Shown here: piece by piece, positions 30,729 to 40,102 of the stretch
How positions within the stretch are numbered: position 1 is the stretch's first letter
Layout: every line of letters begins with the position of its first letter
Notes under the pieces: generated by a model
Databases searched by the model: none
The model's input: the letters and a program-made list of their open reading frames with translations, nothing else
What the model was told of the DNA's origin: nothing
From: Allobosea sp.
GTDB lineage: Bacteria > Pseudomonadota > Alphaproteobacteria > Rhizobiales > Beijerinckiaceae
Reading direction: 5' to 3'
Assembly (NCBI GenBank): GCA_024231975.1
Contig: JAAEQB010000074.1
Location: forward strand, 49,373 to 113,372
DNA: 64,000 bases
Translations under genes and position numbers: made by a program

Positions 30729-33332
30729 TCAGCGGGCGAGTCTCCCATGATATGCGCGCGACCCACGCGTGCTTTTCCTGCTCATGGCAACCGGCTTCAG
30801 CAACTCGGCAAGTGCGAGGTAGGCAACTGCGATCGACATGATCGCCAACAGGAGTGTCGGCGGCAGCGACACGAAGCCCAGCCCATGACCAAGCGGGCTC
30901 AGCGCCAAGGCTATGCCGGCTCCCAGTGCACCGAGCGAGGTGAGGACGAGCAGCCTGTCCGGGCGGCTTCGCCAGCAGCGCTGCGACGTCCTGATGACGA
31001 AGATCACCAGGATCTGCGTCAGCAGGGATTCGACGAACCATGCGGTCCGGAAAGTCTCCACGCCAGCATCGAAGATGCCGAGCAGCACGGCGAACGTCGC
31101 TGCGTCGAACAAGGACGAGAGCGGTCCCATCACCAATGTGAAGCGCAGGACGGCGCTCATGTCCCAATGCTGCGGTCTGGCGACGTCGCCGGGGTCGGCC
31201 TCGTCGAAGGGAATGCCGATCTCCGAGAGATCGTAGAGCATGTTGTTGATCAGGATCTGCAACGGGTTGAGCGGCAGGAAAGGCAGGACCATCGAGGCAA
31301 GCGCCATCGAGAGCATGTTCCCGAAATTGGAGCTCGTTCCCATGCGGACATATTTCATGATGTTCGCATAGGTGCGCCGCCCCTCGGCGATGCCCTGCGC
31401 CAGCACGCCCAGGTCGGGAGCGAGCAGGACGATGGCTGCCGCCTCCCGAGCAACTTCCGTACCGCCCTCGACCGAGAGGCCGACATCTGCGGCATGGATC
31501 GCCGGTGCGTCGTTGATGCCGTCGCCGATGAAGCCCACCGTATGCCCGGCCCGGCGCAGCGCCAGGACGATGCGCGCCTTCTGCTCCGGGGCGACCCGGA
31601 CGAACAGGTCGACATGGCGCACGCGAGCCGCGAGGGCGGCATCGCCCAGCGCCGCCACCTCGTCGCCCGTCATCAGCCCGTGCGATGGAAGTTTCAGAGT
31701 TTCCGCCAGCCGGCGAACGACCGGCGCGGCGTCGCCCGAGATGACTTTCACCCGCACGCCCGCAGCAGCGAGGCGGCCGGCCGCCGGACCTGCCGAAATC
31801 TTGGGAGGGTCCATGAAAGCGGTGCAGCCAACGAAGATGAGCCCCGCCTCATCGTCGCGAACGAGCGCAGCGGTGCCAGGCTGCATCGGACGGCGCGCGA
31901 CGCCGAGCAGGCGTAATCCGAGGCCACCCTTTTCCTCGAGGAGAGCAAGAATCCGCACTTTCCCGCTGCCGTCGAGCTCGCTCACGCTGCCGTCCGGCCG
32001 CTCGAAGCGGTCGCAGAGGTCCACCAGGGCTTCAGGAGCACCCTTGACGATGAGTTCCCGTTCATCGCCTCGCGCCACGAGCACGGAGGAGCGACGCCGC
32101 TCGAAATCGAATGGCAGGTCGGCCAATAGCTGCCAGCCGCCATCGTTCTCCTCAGCCTCCGCCAGCAGGGCGGCATCGAGATTGTTGCGCAGGCCGCTGC
32201 AGAAGCGGCTGTTGAGGCGGGCGAGCTCAGTGACGCGCGCACTGTCGGCGCCATCGCAGCCGAAGCTTCCGACATGAGCGATCCGGGCTTGCGTCAATGT
32301 GCCGGTCTTGTCCGTGCACAGCACATCCATCGCGCCGAGATCATGGATCGCCGAGAGACGCTTCACCACGACCTTGCGCTTCGCCATCCGCATGGCGCCG
32401 CGCGCCAGTGTGACCGTCATCACCACCGGCAGCAGCTCGGGCGTCAGGCCGACTGCCAGGGCGACGGCGAAGAGGAAGCTTTCGATGGAAAGGCCATGAC
32501 GCGCGAGCTGTGTCAGCAGAACGAACAGAACCAGGAAGCCGGTCAGGCGCAGGATCAGCATGCCGAGGCTGTGGACGCCGCGTTCGAAGGCGGTGGGCGG
32601 CTCGCTGGCCTGCATCGAGCGGGCGATCGAGCCCAGCCGCGTCTCAGCGCCTGTTGCCGCAACGAAAAGCCGGGCTTCACCGGCAACCAGGCTGGTACCG
32701 CCGAAGAGTGCCGCATCGCCGCCCTCCGCCCCGTCCGGAGGTGCTGCCCGCTTCTCAACGGGAAAAGGTTCCCCCGTCAGGACTGCTTCGTCGGCCATCG
32801 CGCCGCGGGCTTCGAGGATTAAGCCGTCGGCAGGTATCAGATCGCCGGCACGCAACGCGACGACATCGCCCGGCACCACCTCGCGCAGTGGAATCTCGAT
32901 CTCCCGGCCGCTCCTGAGAACCGTGGCGTGTACTGCTACCGTGCGGCGCAAGGCGTCCACGGCGTTTTCCGCCTGCGTCTCCTGGAAAACGTCGAGCAGG
33001 ATCGAGGTCAGGACGATCGCGACGATGATGATGAAGCTCTGCCAATCGCCCGTGGCGCCGGAGATCAGCGCTGCGACCAGCAGGATCGCGATCAGGGGCT
33101 CGATCAGGCGCCTGGCAATCTTCACCAGCGCGCCGCGTCGCAGGCTGGCGACGGCAAGGTTGGGGCCGTAGCGCCGCAGACGCTGCTCCGCCTCGAAATC
33201 CGTCAGTCCTTGCGGGGTCGCTTCGAGGCGCGTCAAGAGAGCATCGCGACCTTCATGCGAGATCGGCGCGCCTTCAGCTGCGACTCCGGCTGCAGCCGAG
33301 GAGGCCAAGGTCCTATCGATATGCACGCCCAT
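30729..33332 (-). CDS. mgtA: MgtA-type P-type cation ATPase
   Basis: About 867 residues: cation-ATPase N domain, TGEPFPV actuator, LTPELLPVVM core helix (the MgtA form of the ion site), CTDKTGT phosphorylation site, GDGINDAPA hinge and a C-terminal six-helix part. MgtA/MgtB pumps bring Mg2+ into the cell. I chose the ATG at 33332; the frame to 33470 overlaps the alcohol dehydrogenase. It follows the dehydrogenase stop by 22 bp, so the tandem boxes at 34548 and 34586 would control both. Substrate not proven. Confidence 0.85.
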   Translation of the reverse strand: MGVHIDRTLASSAAAGVAAEGAPISHEGRDALLTRLEATPQGLTDFEAEQRLRRYGPNLAVASLRRGALVKIARRLIEPLIAILLVAALISGATGDWQSFIIIVAIVLTSILLDVFQETQAENAVDALRRTVAVHATVLRSGREIEIPLREVVPGDVVALRAGDLIPADGLILEARGAMADEAVLTGEPFPVEKRAAPPDGAEGGDAALFGGTSLVAGEARLFVAATGAETRLGSIARSMQASEPPTAFERGVHSLGMLILRLTGFLVLFVLLTQLARHGLSIESFLFAVALAVGLTPELLPVVMTVTLARGAMRMAKRKVVVKRLSAIHDLGAMDVLCTDKTGTLTQARIAHVGSFGCDGADSARVTELARLNSRFCSGLRNNLDAALLAEAEENDGGWQLLADLPFDFERRRSSVLVARGDERELIVKGAPEALVDLCDRFERPDGSVSELDGSGKVRILALLEEKGGLGLRLLGVARRPMQPGTAALVRDDEAGLIFVGCTAFMDPPKISAGPAAGRLAAAGVRVKVISGDAAPVVRRLAETLKLPSHGLMTGDEVAALGDAALAARVRHVDLFVRVAPEQKARIVLALRRAGHTVGFIGDGINDAPAIHAADVGLSVEGGTEVAREAAAIVLLAPDLGVLAQGIAEGRRTYANIMKYVRMGTSSNFGNMLSMALASMVLPFLPLNPLQILINNMLYDLSEIGIPFDEADPGDVARPQHWDMSAVLRFTLVMGPLSSLFDAATFAVLLGIFDAGVETFRTAWFVESLLTQILVIFVIRTSQRCWRSRPDRLLVLTSLGALGAGIALALSPLGHGLGFVSLPPTLLLAIMSIAVAYLALAELLKPVAMSRKSTRGSRAYHGRLAR

Positions 33333-33354
33333 ATCTCCGGTGCCTGGATCTCGG

Positions 33355-34488
33355 CTAGGGCGTGATCGCGACCTTGAGGACGCCGTCGCGCTGCGCGCCG
33401 AAGAGCTCGTACGCCTCCTTGATGCGTTCCAGCGGGAAGCGATGCGTGACCAGCGCGCCGAGATCGACACGCCCGGCGTCGACGACGTCGATCAGACGGC
33501 GCATCCGCTCCTTCCCGCCAGGGCATAGCGTGGTGACGATGCGGTGGTCGCCGAGCCCCGCGGCGAAGGCACCGAGCGGAATCGTCAGGTCCCCTGAATA
33601 GACGCCGAGCGAGGACAGTGTTCCGCCGGGGCGTAGAACTGCGAGTGCTGCCGCGAAAGTCTCCTGCTTGCCGAGCGCCTCGATCGCGACATCAACGCCG
33701 CGTCCATCCGTCAACCGCATGATCTCGGCGACCGGATCGCCCTTGCTGAAATCCACGATCTCGTCCGCCCCGAGCCGGCGCGCCATCTGCTGTCGTGCTG
33801 GAATGCTTTCCACGGCGATGATGCGAGTCGCTCCCATCAGCAGGGCGCCTGCCGTGGCGCATAAGCCAATCGGTCCCTGCGCGAAGACGGCGACGCAATC
33901 GCCGATCTTCACTCCACCGCTCTCGGCGCCGGAGAAACCGGTCGACATGATGTCGGGACACATCAGAACCTGTTCGTCGGTCAACCCGGAAGGGACATGC
34001 GCGAGATTGGCCATCGCGTCAGGCACGAGCAGGTATTCGGCCTGCGCGCCGTCGATGGTGTTGCCGAAGCGCCAGCCGCCCATGGCCTTGAAGCCATGGC
34101 GCTCGCCGGGACCGTCCTGCGAGAGGCAGCCGCAGAGGCAGGCGGCGCTGTGTCCCGATGGCGTGATCGCGCCGGCGATCGCCCGCTGGCCCTCCCGGAA
34201 GCCCTTCACCTCCGACCCGAGCTTCTCGATCACGCCGACCGGCTCGTGACCGATCGTCAGCCCGCGAGCCACCGGATACTCTCCCTTGAGGATATGGATA
34301 TCGGTGCCGCAGATCGTCGTGGTCGTGATGCGCAGCAACGCATCGAGCGGGCCGAGCTCAGGCACCGGCTTGTCCTCGAGCTCGATGCGGCCGGGCTCGA
34401 CGAAAACGGCCGCGCACATCATCTTGGATCGCGGCTTTCGCCTCGTCTGCGCCGTGGGTTGCACATCTGATTGAAGGGCAGGGGACAT
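33355..34488 (-). CDS. Zinc-dependent alcohol dehydrogenase (secondary-alcohol type)
   Basis: 377 residues. Catalytic zinc ligands: CGTD near the N terminus and GHEPVG. The structural-zinc region is diverged (SAACLCGC). A Rossmann core follows (VAVFAQGPIGLCA...). The pattern CGTDIHILKGEYP with GLTIGHE is close to isopropanol-type dehydrogenases. Likely NAD(P)-dependent reduction of carbonyls to dispose of electrons. ATG 34488 is preferred; the longer frame to 34599 runs into the operator module. First gene of an operon with the MgtA-type pump. Confidence 0.88.
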   Translation of the reverse strand: MSPALQSDVQPTAQTRRKPRSKMMCAAVFVEPGRIELEDKPVPELGPLDALLRITTTTICGTDIHILKGEYPVARGLTIGHEPVGVIEKLGSEVKGFREGQRAIAGAITPSGHSAACLCGCLSQDGPGERHGFKAMGGWRFGNTIDGAQAEYLLVPDAMANLAHVPSGLTDEQVLMCPDIMSTGFSGAESGGVKIGDCVAVFAQGPIGLCATAGALLMGATRIIAVESIPARQQMARRLGADEIVDFSKGDPVAEIMRLTDGRGVDVAIEALGKQETFAAALAVLRPGGTLSSLGVYSGDLTIPLGAFAAGLGDHRIVTTLCPGGKERMRRLIDVVDAGRVDLGALVTHRFPLERIKEAYELFGAQRDGVLKVAITP

Positions 34489-34547
34489 GATCGCTCTCTG
34501 GAATCGCCGAGATGAAATCAGCCTGCCGTGAACTGGTCCGGTTGGAT

Positions 34548-34561
34548 TTGACTCAGCGCAA
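34548..34561. promoter_or_regulatory. FixK/FNR-type box, proximal (alcohol dehydrogenase-MgtA)
   Basis: TTGACTCAGCGCAA, one base off the palindrome, centred 66 bp before the dehydrogenase start. Confidence 0.65.
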
Positions 34562-34585
34562 AACCGCGAGAAAACACGCCTGCGT

Positions 34586-34599
34586 TTGATGAAAATCAA
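34586..34599. promoter_or_regulatory. FixK/FNR-type box, distal, exact consensus
   Basis: TTGATGAAAATCAA matches TTGAT-N4-ATCAA fully. It lies 38 bp beyond the proximal box, 104 bp from the start codon. Confidence 0.75.
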
Positions 34600-34772
34600 C
34601 TTGGTCGACGGGCTTACATCCCTCGATAGCGCACCAGGACAGCTATCGACGCGAAGGTCGGTCTGAACACATCACGCTCTCTTCGAGACGTGGTGGCGGG
34701 ACGGGCAGATGCTGTGCCGGCACTCTCCAAGCCCGGCTCGACCGACACCGGAGATGGGGCGTCTTAGTCCTA

Positions 34773-35321
34773 TCACTCAGGCGCTTTCTGCGAGGCGAAC
34801 CACATGCGCTTGAGCAGGCCGTCCCCTCGAACGAGCTGATGATACAGTGCCGCCAGAGCATGAACTGCGGCGACACAGAGGAGCGCATTGGCGGCAAGCT
34901 CATGCCAGCCGTTGATGGAACGGCGCAGGGGCCGATCCTCTGGTGCGAAGCCCGGTATCTGCACCAACCCGAACAGGTCCCAACCTCTGGCCGAGACATT
35001 CACGATACCCAGAATCAGAGTTGCCGCGAGAAGGACATAGAGGAGCCCATGCGTGAGCTGCTCCGCCAGCCGCAGCACGCCGGTATTGACTGAAGGAGGG
35101 CGCGTTGCGAACAACGCCCCCCAGAACAGCCGCGCGCAGTAGATCAGGACCAGCGTCGCTCCGGACGAGATGTGGAAAGACCACATGCCATGGCGCCATT
35201 CGCGCAGTAGCAGGGCTTCGCTTTGAGCCATCAGCCAAAGCAGCATCACGAGCGCAGCAGTCAGCCAGTGGAACGCGATGCTGATTTTATCATATCGCGC
35301 TTGGTCGGAGCGATGCAGCAT
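34773..35321 (-). CDS. Cytochrome b561-family membrane protein
   Basis: 182 residues, four membrane helices. Heme-ligand histidines are in ISIAFHWLTA (His18), the WSFHISSGA region, and the fourth helix (LLCVAAVHALAALYHQL). This is the bacterial CybB/b561 type that moves electrons between quinones and periplasmic acceptors or superoxide. The ATG at 35321 opens MLHRSDQARYD, the normal family start. An Irr-like ICE box lies 148 bp upstream, suggesting iron control of this heme protein. Confidence 0.9.
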   Translation of the reverse strand: MLHRSDQARYDKISIAFHWLTAALVMLLWLMAQSEALLLREWRHGMWSFHISSGATLVLIYCARLFWGALFATRPPSVNTGVLRLAEQLTHGLLYVLLAATLILGIVNVSARGWDLFGLVQIPGFAPEDRPLRRSINGWHELAANALLCVAAVHALAALYHQLVRGDGLLKRMWFASQKAPE

Positions 35322-35460
35322 GGGAACCTCGTTCTTTCATGCGCTGCCGATGAGAATGCCTTCAGGACGAACGAGAAGCCCTCTCAGGGCGATCTGGGCC
35401 GGCCGAAACACCGAGAAATGAGCGGGCATCGCGTCGTCTACCACACCAGAGGTGATTTAA

Positions 35461-35477
35461 TTTAGAAATATTCTAAT
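35461..35477. promoter_or_regulatory. Irr-type iron control element (ICE)-like palindrome
   Basis: TTTAGAAATATTCTAAT differs at one base from the ICE consensus TTTAGAA-N3-TTCTAAA bound by Irr in rhizobia. It lies between phosphoketolase and cytochrome b561, 148 bp before the latter. Confidence 0.55.
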
Positions 35478-35560
35478 CAACGGTTAAGCAACCAGAGGAC
35501 CACCCCACACCGCTTGGGGCAGTTTTCACGCATTCTTTGGGGCCTGTTTGGGCCTTGCAC

Positions 35561-37951
35561 TCACGTCCCTGCGGACCACTGCCAGTCGCGCACCTCCGGC
35601 ATGTCGATGCCATGCTCGCGGATATAGCGTCCGTGCTCCGTCAGCTTGTCGCGGATCGCCTGCTTGGCATAGGCGGCCCGGTCACCGAGTTTCGGTACCC
35701 GGTCGATGACATCGCCGACGAGGTGGAAGCGGTCGAGCCGATTGCGCACGACCATGTCGAAGGTCGTCGTCGTCGAACCTTCCTCCTCATAGCCGCGTAC
35801 ATGCATGTTGGCATGGTTGGTGCGCCTGTAGGCGAGCCGGTGGATGAGCCAGGGATAGCCGTGATAGGCAAAGATCACCGGTTTGCCGGTTGTGAACAGG
35901 GCGTCGAAATCTGGATCGGTGAGGCCGTGAGGGTGCTGCGTCTTCGGTTGCAGTGTCATCAGGTCGACAACGTTGACGACGCGGACCTTGAGGTCGGGAA
36001 GATTTTCGCGCAGCAGCTTGACCGCTGCCAGTGTTTCCAGCGTCGGCACGTCGCCGGCGCACGCCATCACCACGTCGGGCTCGCTGCCGAGGTCGTTGCT
36101 GGCCCATTCCCAGATGCCGATTCCCCGCGCGCAATGCTTGATCGCGGCCTCCATGTCGAGCCATTGCGGCGAGGGCGCCTTGCCGGCGACGATGACGTTG
36201 ATCCGGTCCCAGCTTCTGAGGCAATGGTCGGTGACATGGAGTAGCGTATTGGCGTCCGGCGGTAGATACACCCGCACGATGTCGGCCTTCTTGTTCGCGA
36301 CATGGTCGATGAAGCCGGGGTCCTGATGGCTGAATCCGTTATGGTCCTGCTGCCAGACATGGGAGGTGAGGAGGTAGTTCAGCGAGGCGATCGGCCGCCG
36401 CCAGGGCACTTCCTTGGCCGTCTTCAGCCATTTCGCATGCTGGTTGACCATTGAATCGACGATGTGGATGAAGGCTTCATAACAGGAAAACAGGCCGTGG
36501 CGGCCGGTTAGGAGGTAGCCTTCGAGCCAGCCCTGACAGAGATGCTCGCTCAGGATTTCGGTGACACGTCCGTCGCTTGCGAGATTCTCGTCTTCGGGGA
36601 TGATCGCTTCCTGCCAGGCTCGGTCCGTTACTTCGAAGAGGGCCTGCAGGCGGTTGGAGGCCGTCTCGTCCGGGCCGAAGACCCTGAAGTTCCGGCTAGC
36701 CTCGTTTGCCTTCATGACATCGCGCAGGAACGCACCCATGATCCGGGTCGCTTCGGCCTTGGCGTTGCCGGGATGGGCCACCGGAACAGCGTGGCGCACG
36801 TAGTCTGGAATCCTGAGAGGCCGGCGCAGCGCGCCGCCATTCGCATGCGGGTTGGCACTCATCCGCTTCTCGCCCGATGGTGCCAGTGCGGCGATCTCAG
36901 CATGCAGCCGCCCGGGCGCATCGAACAACTCCTCGGGACGGTAGCTGCGCAGCCAGTCTTCGAGCAGTTGCAGATGGCCGGGCTTCGACATGTCGCTGAA
37001 CGGCACCTGATGCGAGCGCCAGAAGCCCTCGGTCTTCAGGCCGTCGACGGTCTTGGGACCGGTCCAGCCCTTCGGGCTTCGCAGCACGATCATCGGCCAG
37101 CGCGGCCGATTGCGGGCTGGCCCTGCACGGGCTTCACTCTGGATCGCGGCGATTCCTGAGAATGCGGTATCGAGGGCGGCGGCCATTGTCCGGTGCATCG
37201 CTTCCGGCTCCTCGCCCTCGACGAAGATCGGATCGTAGCCGTACCCCCGTAGCAGCGCCTCCAGCTCGGCATGAGGAATGCGCGCCAGGACGGTCGGATT
37301 GGCGATCTTGTAGCCGTTCAGGTGCAGGATCGGCAGGACCGCACCGTCCGCGGCCGGATTGAGGAATTTGTTGGAGTGCCAGGACGCCGCGAGCGGCCCG
37401 GTTTCGGCCTCGCCATCGCCGATTACGCAGGCTGCGATCAGGCCGGGATTGTCGAGCACGGCACCGAAGGCATGCGCGAGGCTGTAGCCGAGCTCGCCGC
37501 CTTCATGGAGGGAGCCGGGGGTATCCGGCGCGGCGTGGCTGGGAATGCCGCCGGGGAACGAGAACTGCCTGACGAAGCGCCGCAGGCCTTCCTCGTCTTG
37601 CGAGACGTCCGGATAGAGCTCGCTACAGGTCCCTTCCAGATATGTGTTCGCCACCACGCCCGGCGCGCCATGCCCCGGCCCGGCAATGAAGAGCACGTCC
37701 AGATTCCGGGTGCTGATGATGCGATTGAGATGCAGATAGATGAAATTCAGGCCCGGTGTCGTGCCCCAATGGCCGAGCAACCGCGGCTTCACATGCTCGA
37801 TCCGCAGAGGCTCGCGCAGCAGCGGATTGTCGAGCAGATAGATCTGCGCCACGGAGAGGTAGTTGGCGGCCCGCCACCAGGCTTGCATCAACGCCATCTC
37901 CTCGGGACTCAGAGCCGTCTGTGCCGCCGTATCGATATCCATCGAGGTCAT
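35561..37951 (-). CDS. xfp: Phosphoketolase
   Basis: 796 residues, full length for the xylulose-5-/fructose-6-phosphate phosphoketolase family. A TPP-binding core has GDGEAETGPLAASWHSNKF, and EDNLASDGRVTE and HDHNGFSHQDPGF-type segments are in the C-terminal half. It cleaves sugar phosphates to acetyl-phosphate plus glyceraldehyde-3-P or erythrose-4-P. In this island the acetyl-phosphate can feed AckA (ATP) or Pta (acetyl-CoA, PHB). A FixK-type box is centred 70 bp upstream. Start ATG 37951; ATG 37942 is possible. Confidence 0.95.
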   Translation of the reverse strand: MTSMDIDTAAQTALSPEEMALMQAWWRAANYLSVAQIYLLDNPLLREPLRIEHVKPRLLGHWGTTPGLNFIYLHLNRIISTRNLDVLFIAGPGHGAPGVVANTYLEGTCSELYPDVSQDEEGLRRFVRQFSFPGGIPSHAAPDTPGSLHEGGELGYSLAHAFGAVLDNPGLIAACVIGDGEAETGPLAASWHSNKFLNPAADGAVLPILHLNGYKIANPTVLARIPHAELEALLRGYGYDPIFVEGEEPEAMHRTMAAALDTAFSGIAAIQSEARAGPARNRPRWPMIVLRSPKGWTGPKTVDGLKTEGFWRSHQVPFSDMSKPGHLQLLEDWLRSYRPEELFDAPGRLHAEIAALAPSGEKRMSANPHANGGALRRPLRIPDYVRHAVPVAHPGNAKAEATRIMGAFLRDVMKANEASRNFRVFGPDETASNRLQALFEVTDRAWQEAIIPEDENLASDGRVTEILSEHLCQGWLEGYLLTGRHGLFSCYEAFIHIVDSMVNQHAKWLKTAKEVPWRRPIASLNYLLTSHVWQQDHNGFSHQDPGFIDHVANKKADIVRVYLPPDANTLLHVTDHCLRSWDRINVIVAGKAPSPQWLDMEAAIKHCARGIGIWEWASNDLGSEPDVVMACAGDVPTLETLAAVKLLRENLPDLKVRVVNVVDLMTLQPKTQHPHGLTDPDFDALFTTGKPVIFAYHGYPWLIHRLAYRRTNHANMHVRGYEEEGSTTTTFDMVVRNRLDRFHLVGDVIDRVPKLGDRAAYAKQAIRDKLTEHGRYIREHGIDMPEVRDWQWSAGT

Positions 37952-38014
37952 TGCCTGCGCTCCCGGAGGCGGATCGTCACACGAGGCAATTGTAGCGCGC
38001 TGTCGTTGCGCGCT

Positions 38015-38028
38015 TTGATTTGCCGCAA
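38015..38028. promoter_or_regulatory. FixK/FNR-type box (phosphoketolase)
   Basis: TTGATTTGCCGCAA, one base off the palindrome, centred 70 bp before the phosphoketolase start. Confidence 0.7.
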
Positions 38029-38278
38029 AGCGGCTCAGACATTCTGCGAGTACGGAATAGCCGTACCGGAACGGGGATGATCGAACATCATCATGGCGTC
38101 GATCTGTTCGTGGCCCTCGCAGACGGCATGAGACGGGTTATCAGCCAGCCCAAATGCCGGACGCCCCGGCTCAACGCCCTTGGAACGCCAGGCATCGCGC
38201 AGTGAGGCTGCAATGTCCGGAGGGCGTCGGAATAGGAATGGAGCCTGCGCAACGGCGCAGTGATTGGAGGAAAGTCGC

Positions 38279-38797
38279 ATGATCACCGACGATCTGAGCC
38301 GGGATTTGAGCACCCGAACGGGCTTCACGTTTCATGTCCGGCCTGCCGGGCCCGACGATGAGGCGGGACTGGCCGAGTTCTTCACGCATGTGACGCCTGA
38401 GGATCTGCGCTTCCGCTTTCTGACCACGGTCAGGGAGGTGGGGCACGATCGTCTGGCAGCCATGACGAAAATTGATCATCGACAGACCGAGAACTTCATC
38501 GCCTTTACCGAGGACGGAAAGACGATCGTCGCCACCGGGATGTTGGCCTGTGACGCTGCCTTGGAGAGAGGGGAGGTCGCGATCTCGATCCGGAGCGAAT
38601 ACAAGCACAAGGGCGTCGGCTGGGAATTGCTCAGGCACATCTGCAATTTCGCCGAGACCAAGGGCGTAAAAGTCGTCGAATCCCTGGAAGATCGTCAAAA
38701 TCACGAAGCGATCGAGATTGAGCGCGAGCAGGGATTCGAGGTCGACGAGTGCCCCGACGATGTTCGCCTCGTCGTACTCAGGAAGAGACTCGGGTAA
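38279..38797 (+). CDS. GNAT-family acetyltransferase
   Basis: 172 residues with a GNAT fold. FHVRPAGPDDEAGLAEFF and TPEDLRFRFLTTV resemble the acetyltransferase domain fused to ADP-forming acyl-CoA synthetases (PatZ type), and the acetyl-CoA loop is EYKHKGVGWELLRH. It may acetylate protein lysines, e.g. metabolic enzymes of this acetyl-phosphate-rich pathway (inference). ATG 38279 has GGAGGA upstream. No FixK-type box was seen. Confidence 0.85.
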   Translation: MITDDLSRDLSTRTGFTFHVRPAGPDDEAGLAEFFTHVTPEDLRFRFLTTVREVGHDRLAAMTKIDHRQTENFIAFTEDGKTIVATGMLACDAALERGEVAISIRSEYKHKGVGWELLRHICNFAETKGVKVVESLEDRQNHEAIEIEREQGFEVDECPDDVRLVVLRKRLG

Positions 38798-38826
38798 ATG
38801 CCGGGTTAGGCGTGGCAGGCTGGCGG

Positions 38827-38855
38827 GCGTGAGCATGAAGAGCTCGTGCTCACGC
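38827..38855 (+). terminator. Hairpin downstream of the acetyltransferase
   Basis: 9-bp perfect stem (38827-38835 with 38847-38855), 11-base loop, then CGGTTTGTC; a weak terminator candidate. The remainder of 38798-39097 shows no supported gene. Confidence 0.5.
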
Positions 38856-39097
38856 CGGTTTGTCATCTCCGATCGACATTCTTCGTTGTCCTGCCCAGCG
38901 CCGTCCAGCCGGCGATCGCGGAGAACCTTGGCGCCATGGTTTGTTGCACTGTGGTCAGGTGCAACAGGCCGGCCGAAGGTCGCATGGCGCTGCGGGACCC
39001 GTTCGGCGATGCGGTTACTTTGCCTGGCCGGCTGCGTGTCGCATGCTAAGATAATAATCTCTTGAACGCATATGCCTGCTTCTTTCGGAGATCCAAG

Positions 39098-40102
39098 ATG
39101 CGCCCCTTTCGCGCTGCAGCGACAGCCCTTCTCGCTGCGCTCGTCCTGTCGGCGCCAGGGGCGCAGGCGCAGTCCCGCATCAAGGCGCTGATCGAGCGGC
39201 TACGCGGCGACACGATGCCCGACGGCATCGTCAAGACCAATGGTCGCATCGAAGCGACACAGGTCGACGTCGCCTCGAAATATGCCGGCCGCCTGGCCGA
39301 GGTCACGGTCAAGGAAGGCGATGAGGTCACGGCCGGGCAGGTGATCGCACGCATTTCCTCGCCCGAATACGAGGCGCAATTGCGTGCCGCGCAGGCTCAG
39401 GTACTGCGCGCACGGCAGGCGCTTGCGGAGGCCGAGGCGCTGATCGCCCAGCGCAAGAGCGATCAGATTCTTGCCCGCACCGACGCCGAGCGCGGCAAGG
39501 AACTCGTAGCGAAGGGCTATCTCAGCAAGCAGGTCGACGACCAGCGCGCGGCCAAGGCCGACGCAGCCGATGCCGCGCTGCGCGCCGCGCAGGCGCAGCG
39601 CGACCAGGCCCAGTTCGCGATCCACGCCTCCGAGGCCGATGCCGAGCAGATCAAGGCGATCCTGGTCGATCTCGTGCTGCTCGCGCCGCGCAGCGGTCGC
39701 GTCCAGTACCAGCTCGCCCGCACAGGCGAGGTCGTCGCGGCCGGGACGCGGGTCGTCACCATCCTCGATTTGTCGGATGTCTACATGACGATCTACCTGC
39801 CGGCGGCTCAGGCCGGGCAGCTCGCGCTTGGCGACGAGGCGCGGATCATCCTCGATCCCGTGCCGCAATATGTGATTCCGGCGACGGTCAGCTTCGTTGC
39901 AGCCGATGCGCAGTTCACGCCCAAGGCAGTGGAGACCGCCGAGGAACGCGAGAAGCTCGTCTTCCGCGCCAAACTCCAGGTCGATCCCCAATTGCTGGCC
40001 AAATACCACCGGCAGGTGAAGACCGGTGTGCGTGGGCTCGGATTCGTGCGGACCTCGCCGAGTGCGAAATGGCCTGACTCGCTGGCCGTGAAGCTGCCAT
40101 GA
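39098..40102 (+). CDS. HlyD/YbhG-type periplasmic adaptor
   Basis: About 334 residues: signal peptide (1-24, AQA cleavage), biotinyl-lipoyl-like barrel (KYAGRLAEVTVKEGDEVTAGQVIA), a long alpha-hairpin coiled coil (about 95-190) and a beta-barrel. It links an inner-membrane ABC pump to an outer-membrane channel. ATG 39098 follows GGAG; a TTG at 39062 would add a non-signal stretch. It overlaps the ABC fusion by four bases, matching the YhiI-RbbA-YhhJ arrangement of Escherichia coli. Confidence 0.88.
   Translation: MRPFRAAATALLAALVLSAPGAQAQSRIKALIERLRGDTMPDGIVKTNGRIEATQVDVASKYAGRLAEVTVKEGDEVTAGQVIARISSPEYEAQLRAAQAQVLRARQALAEAEALIAQRKSDQILARTDAERGKELVAKGYLSKQVDDQRAAKADAADAALRAAQAQRDQAQFAIHASEADAEQIKAILVDLVLLAPRSGRVQYQLARTGEVVAAGTRVVTILDLSDVYMTIYLPAAQAGQLALGDEARIILDPVPQYVIPATVSFVAADAQFTPKAVETAEEREKLVFRAKLQVDPQLLAKYHRQVKTGVRGLGFVRTSPSAKWPDSLAVKLP

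Larger units (their letters stand above)
34508..34604. repeat. Promoter module, copy 1 (97 bp, two FixK boxes)
   Basis: About 85 percent identical, by hand alignment without gaps, to the reverse complement of 45011-45107. Both copies carry two FixK-type boxes with the same 38-bp centre-to-centre spacing. Copy 1 lies directly upstream of the alcohol dehydrogenase. Confidence 0.8.

Noticed and set aside
30636..31916. 426-codon plus-strand open frame
   Set aside because: Antisense to the MgtA-type ATPase; no family motifs.
38846..39049. Short frame with a glyoxalase-like ending (LRDPFGDAVTL)
   Set aside because: Only a few residues match; too short and unsupported to call a VOC remnant.
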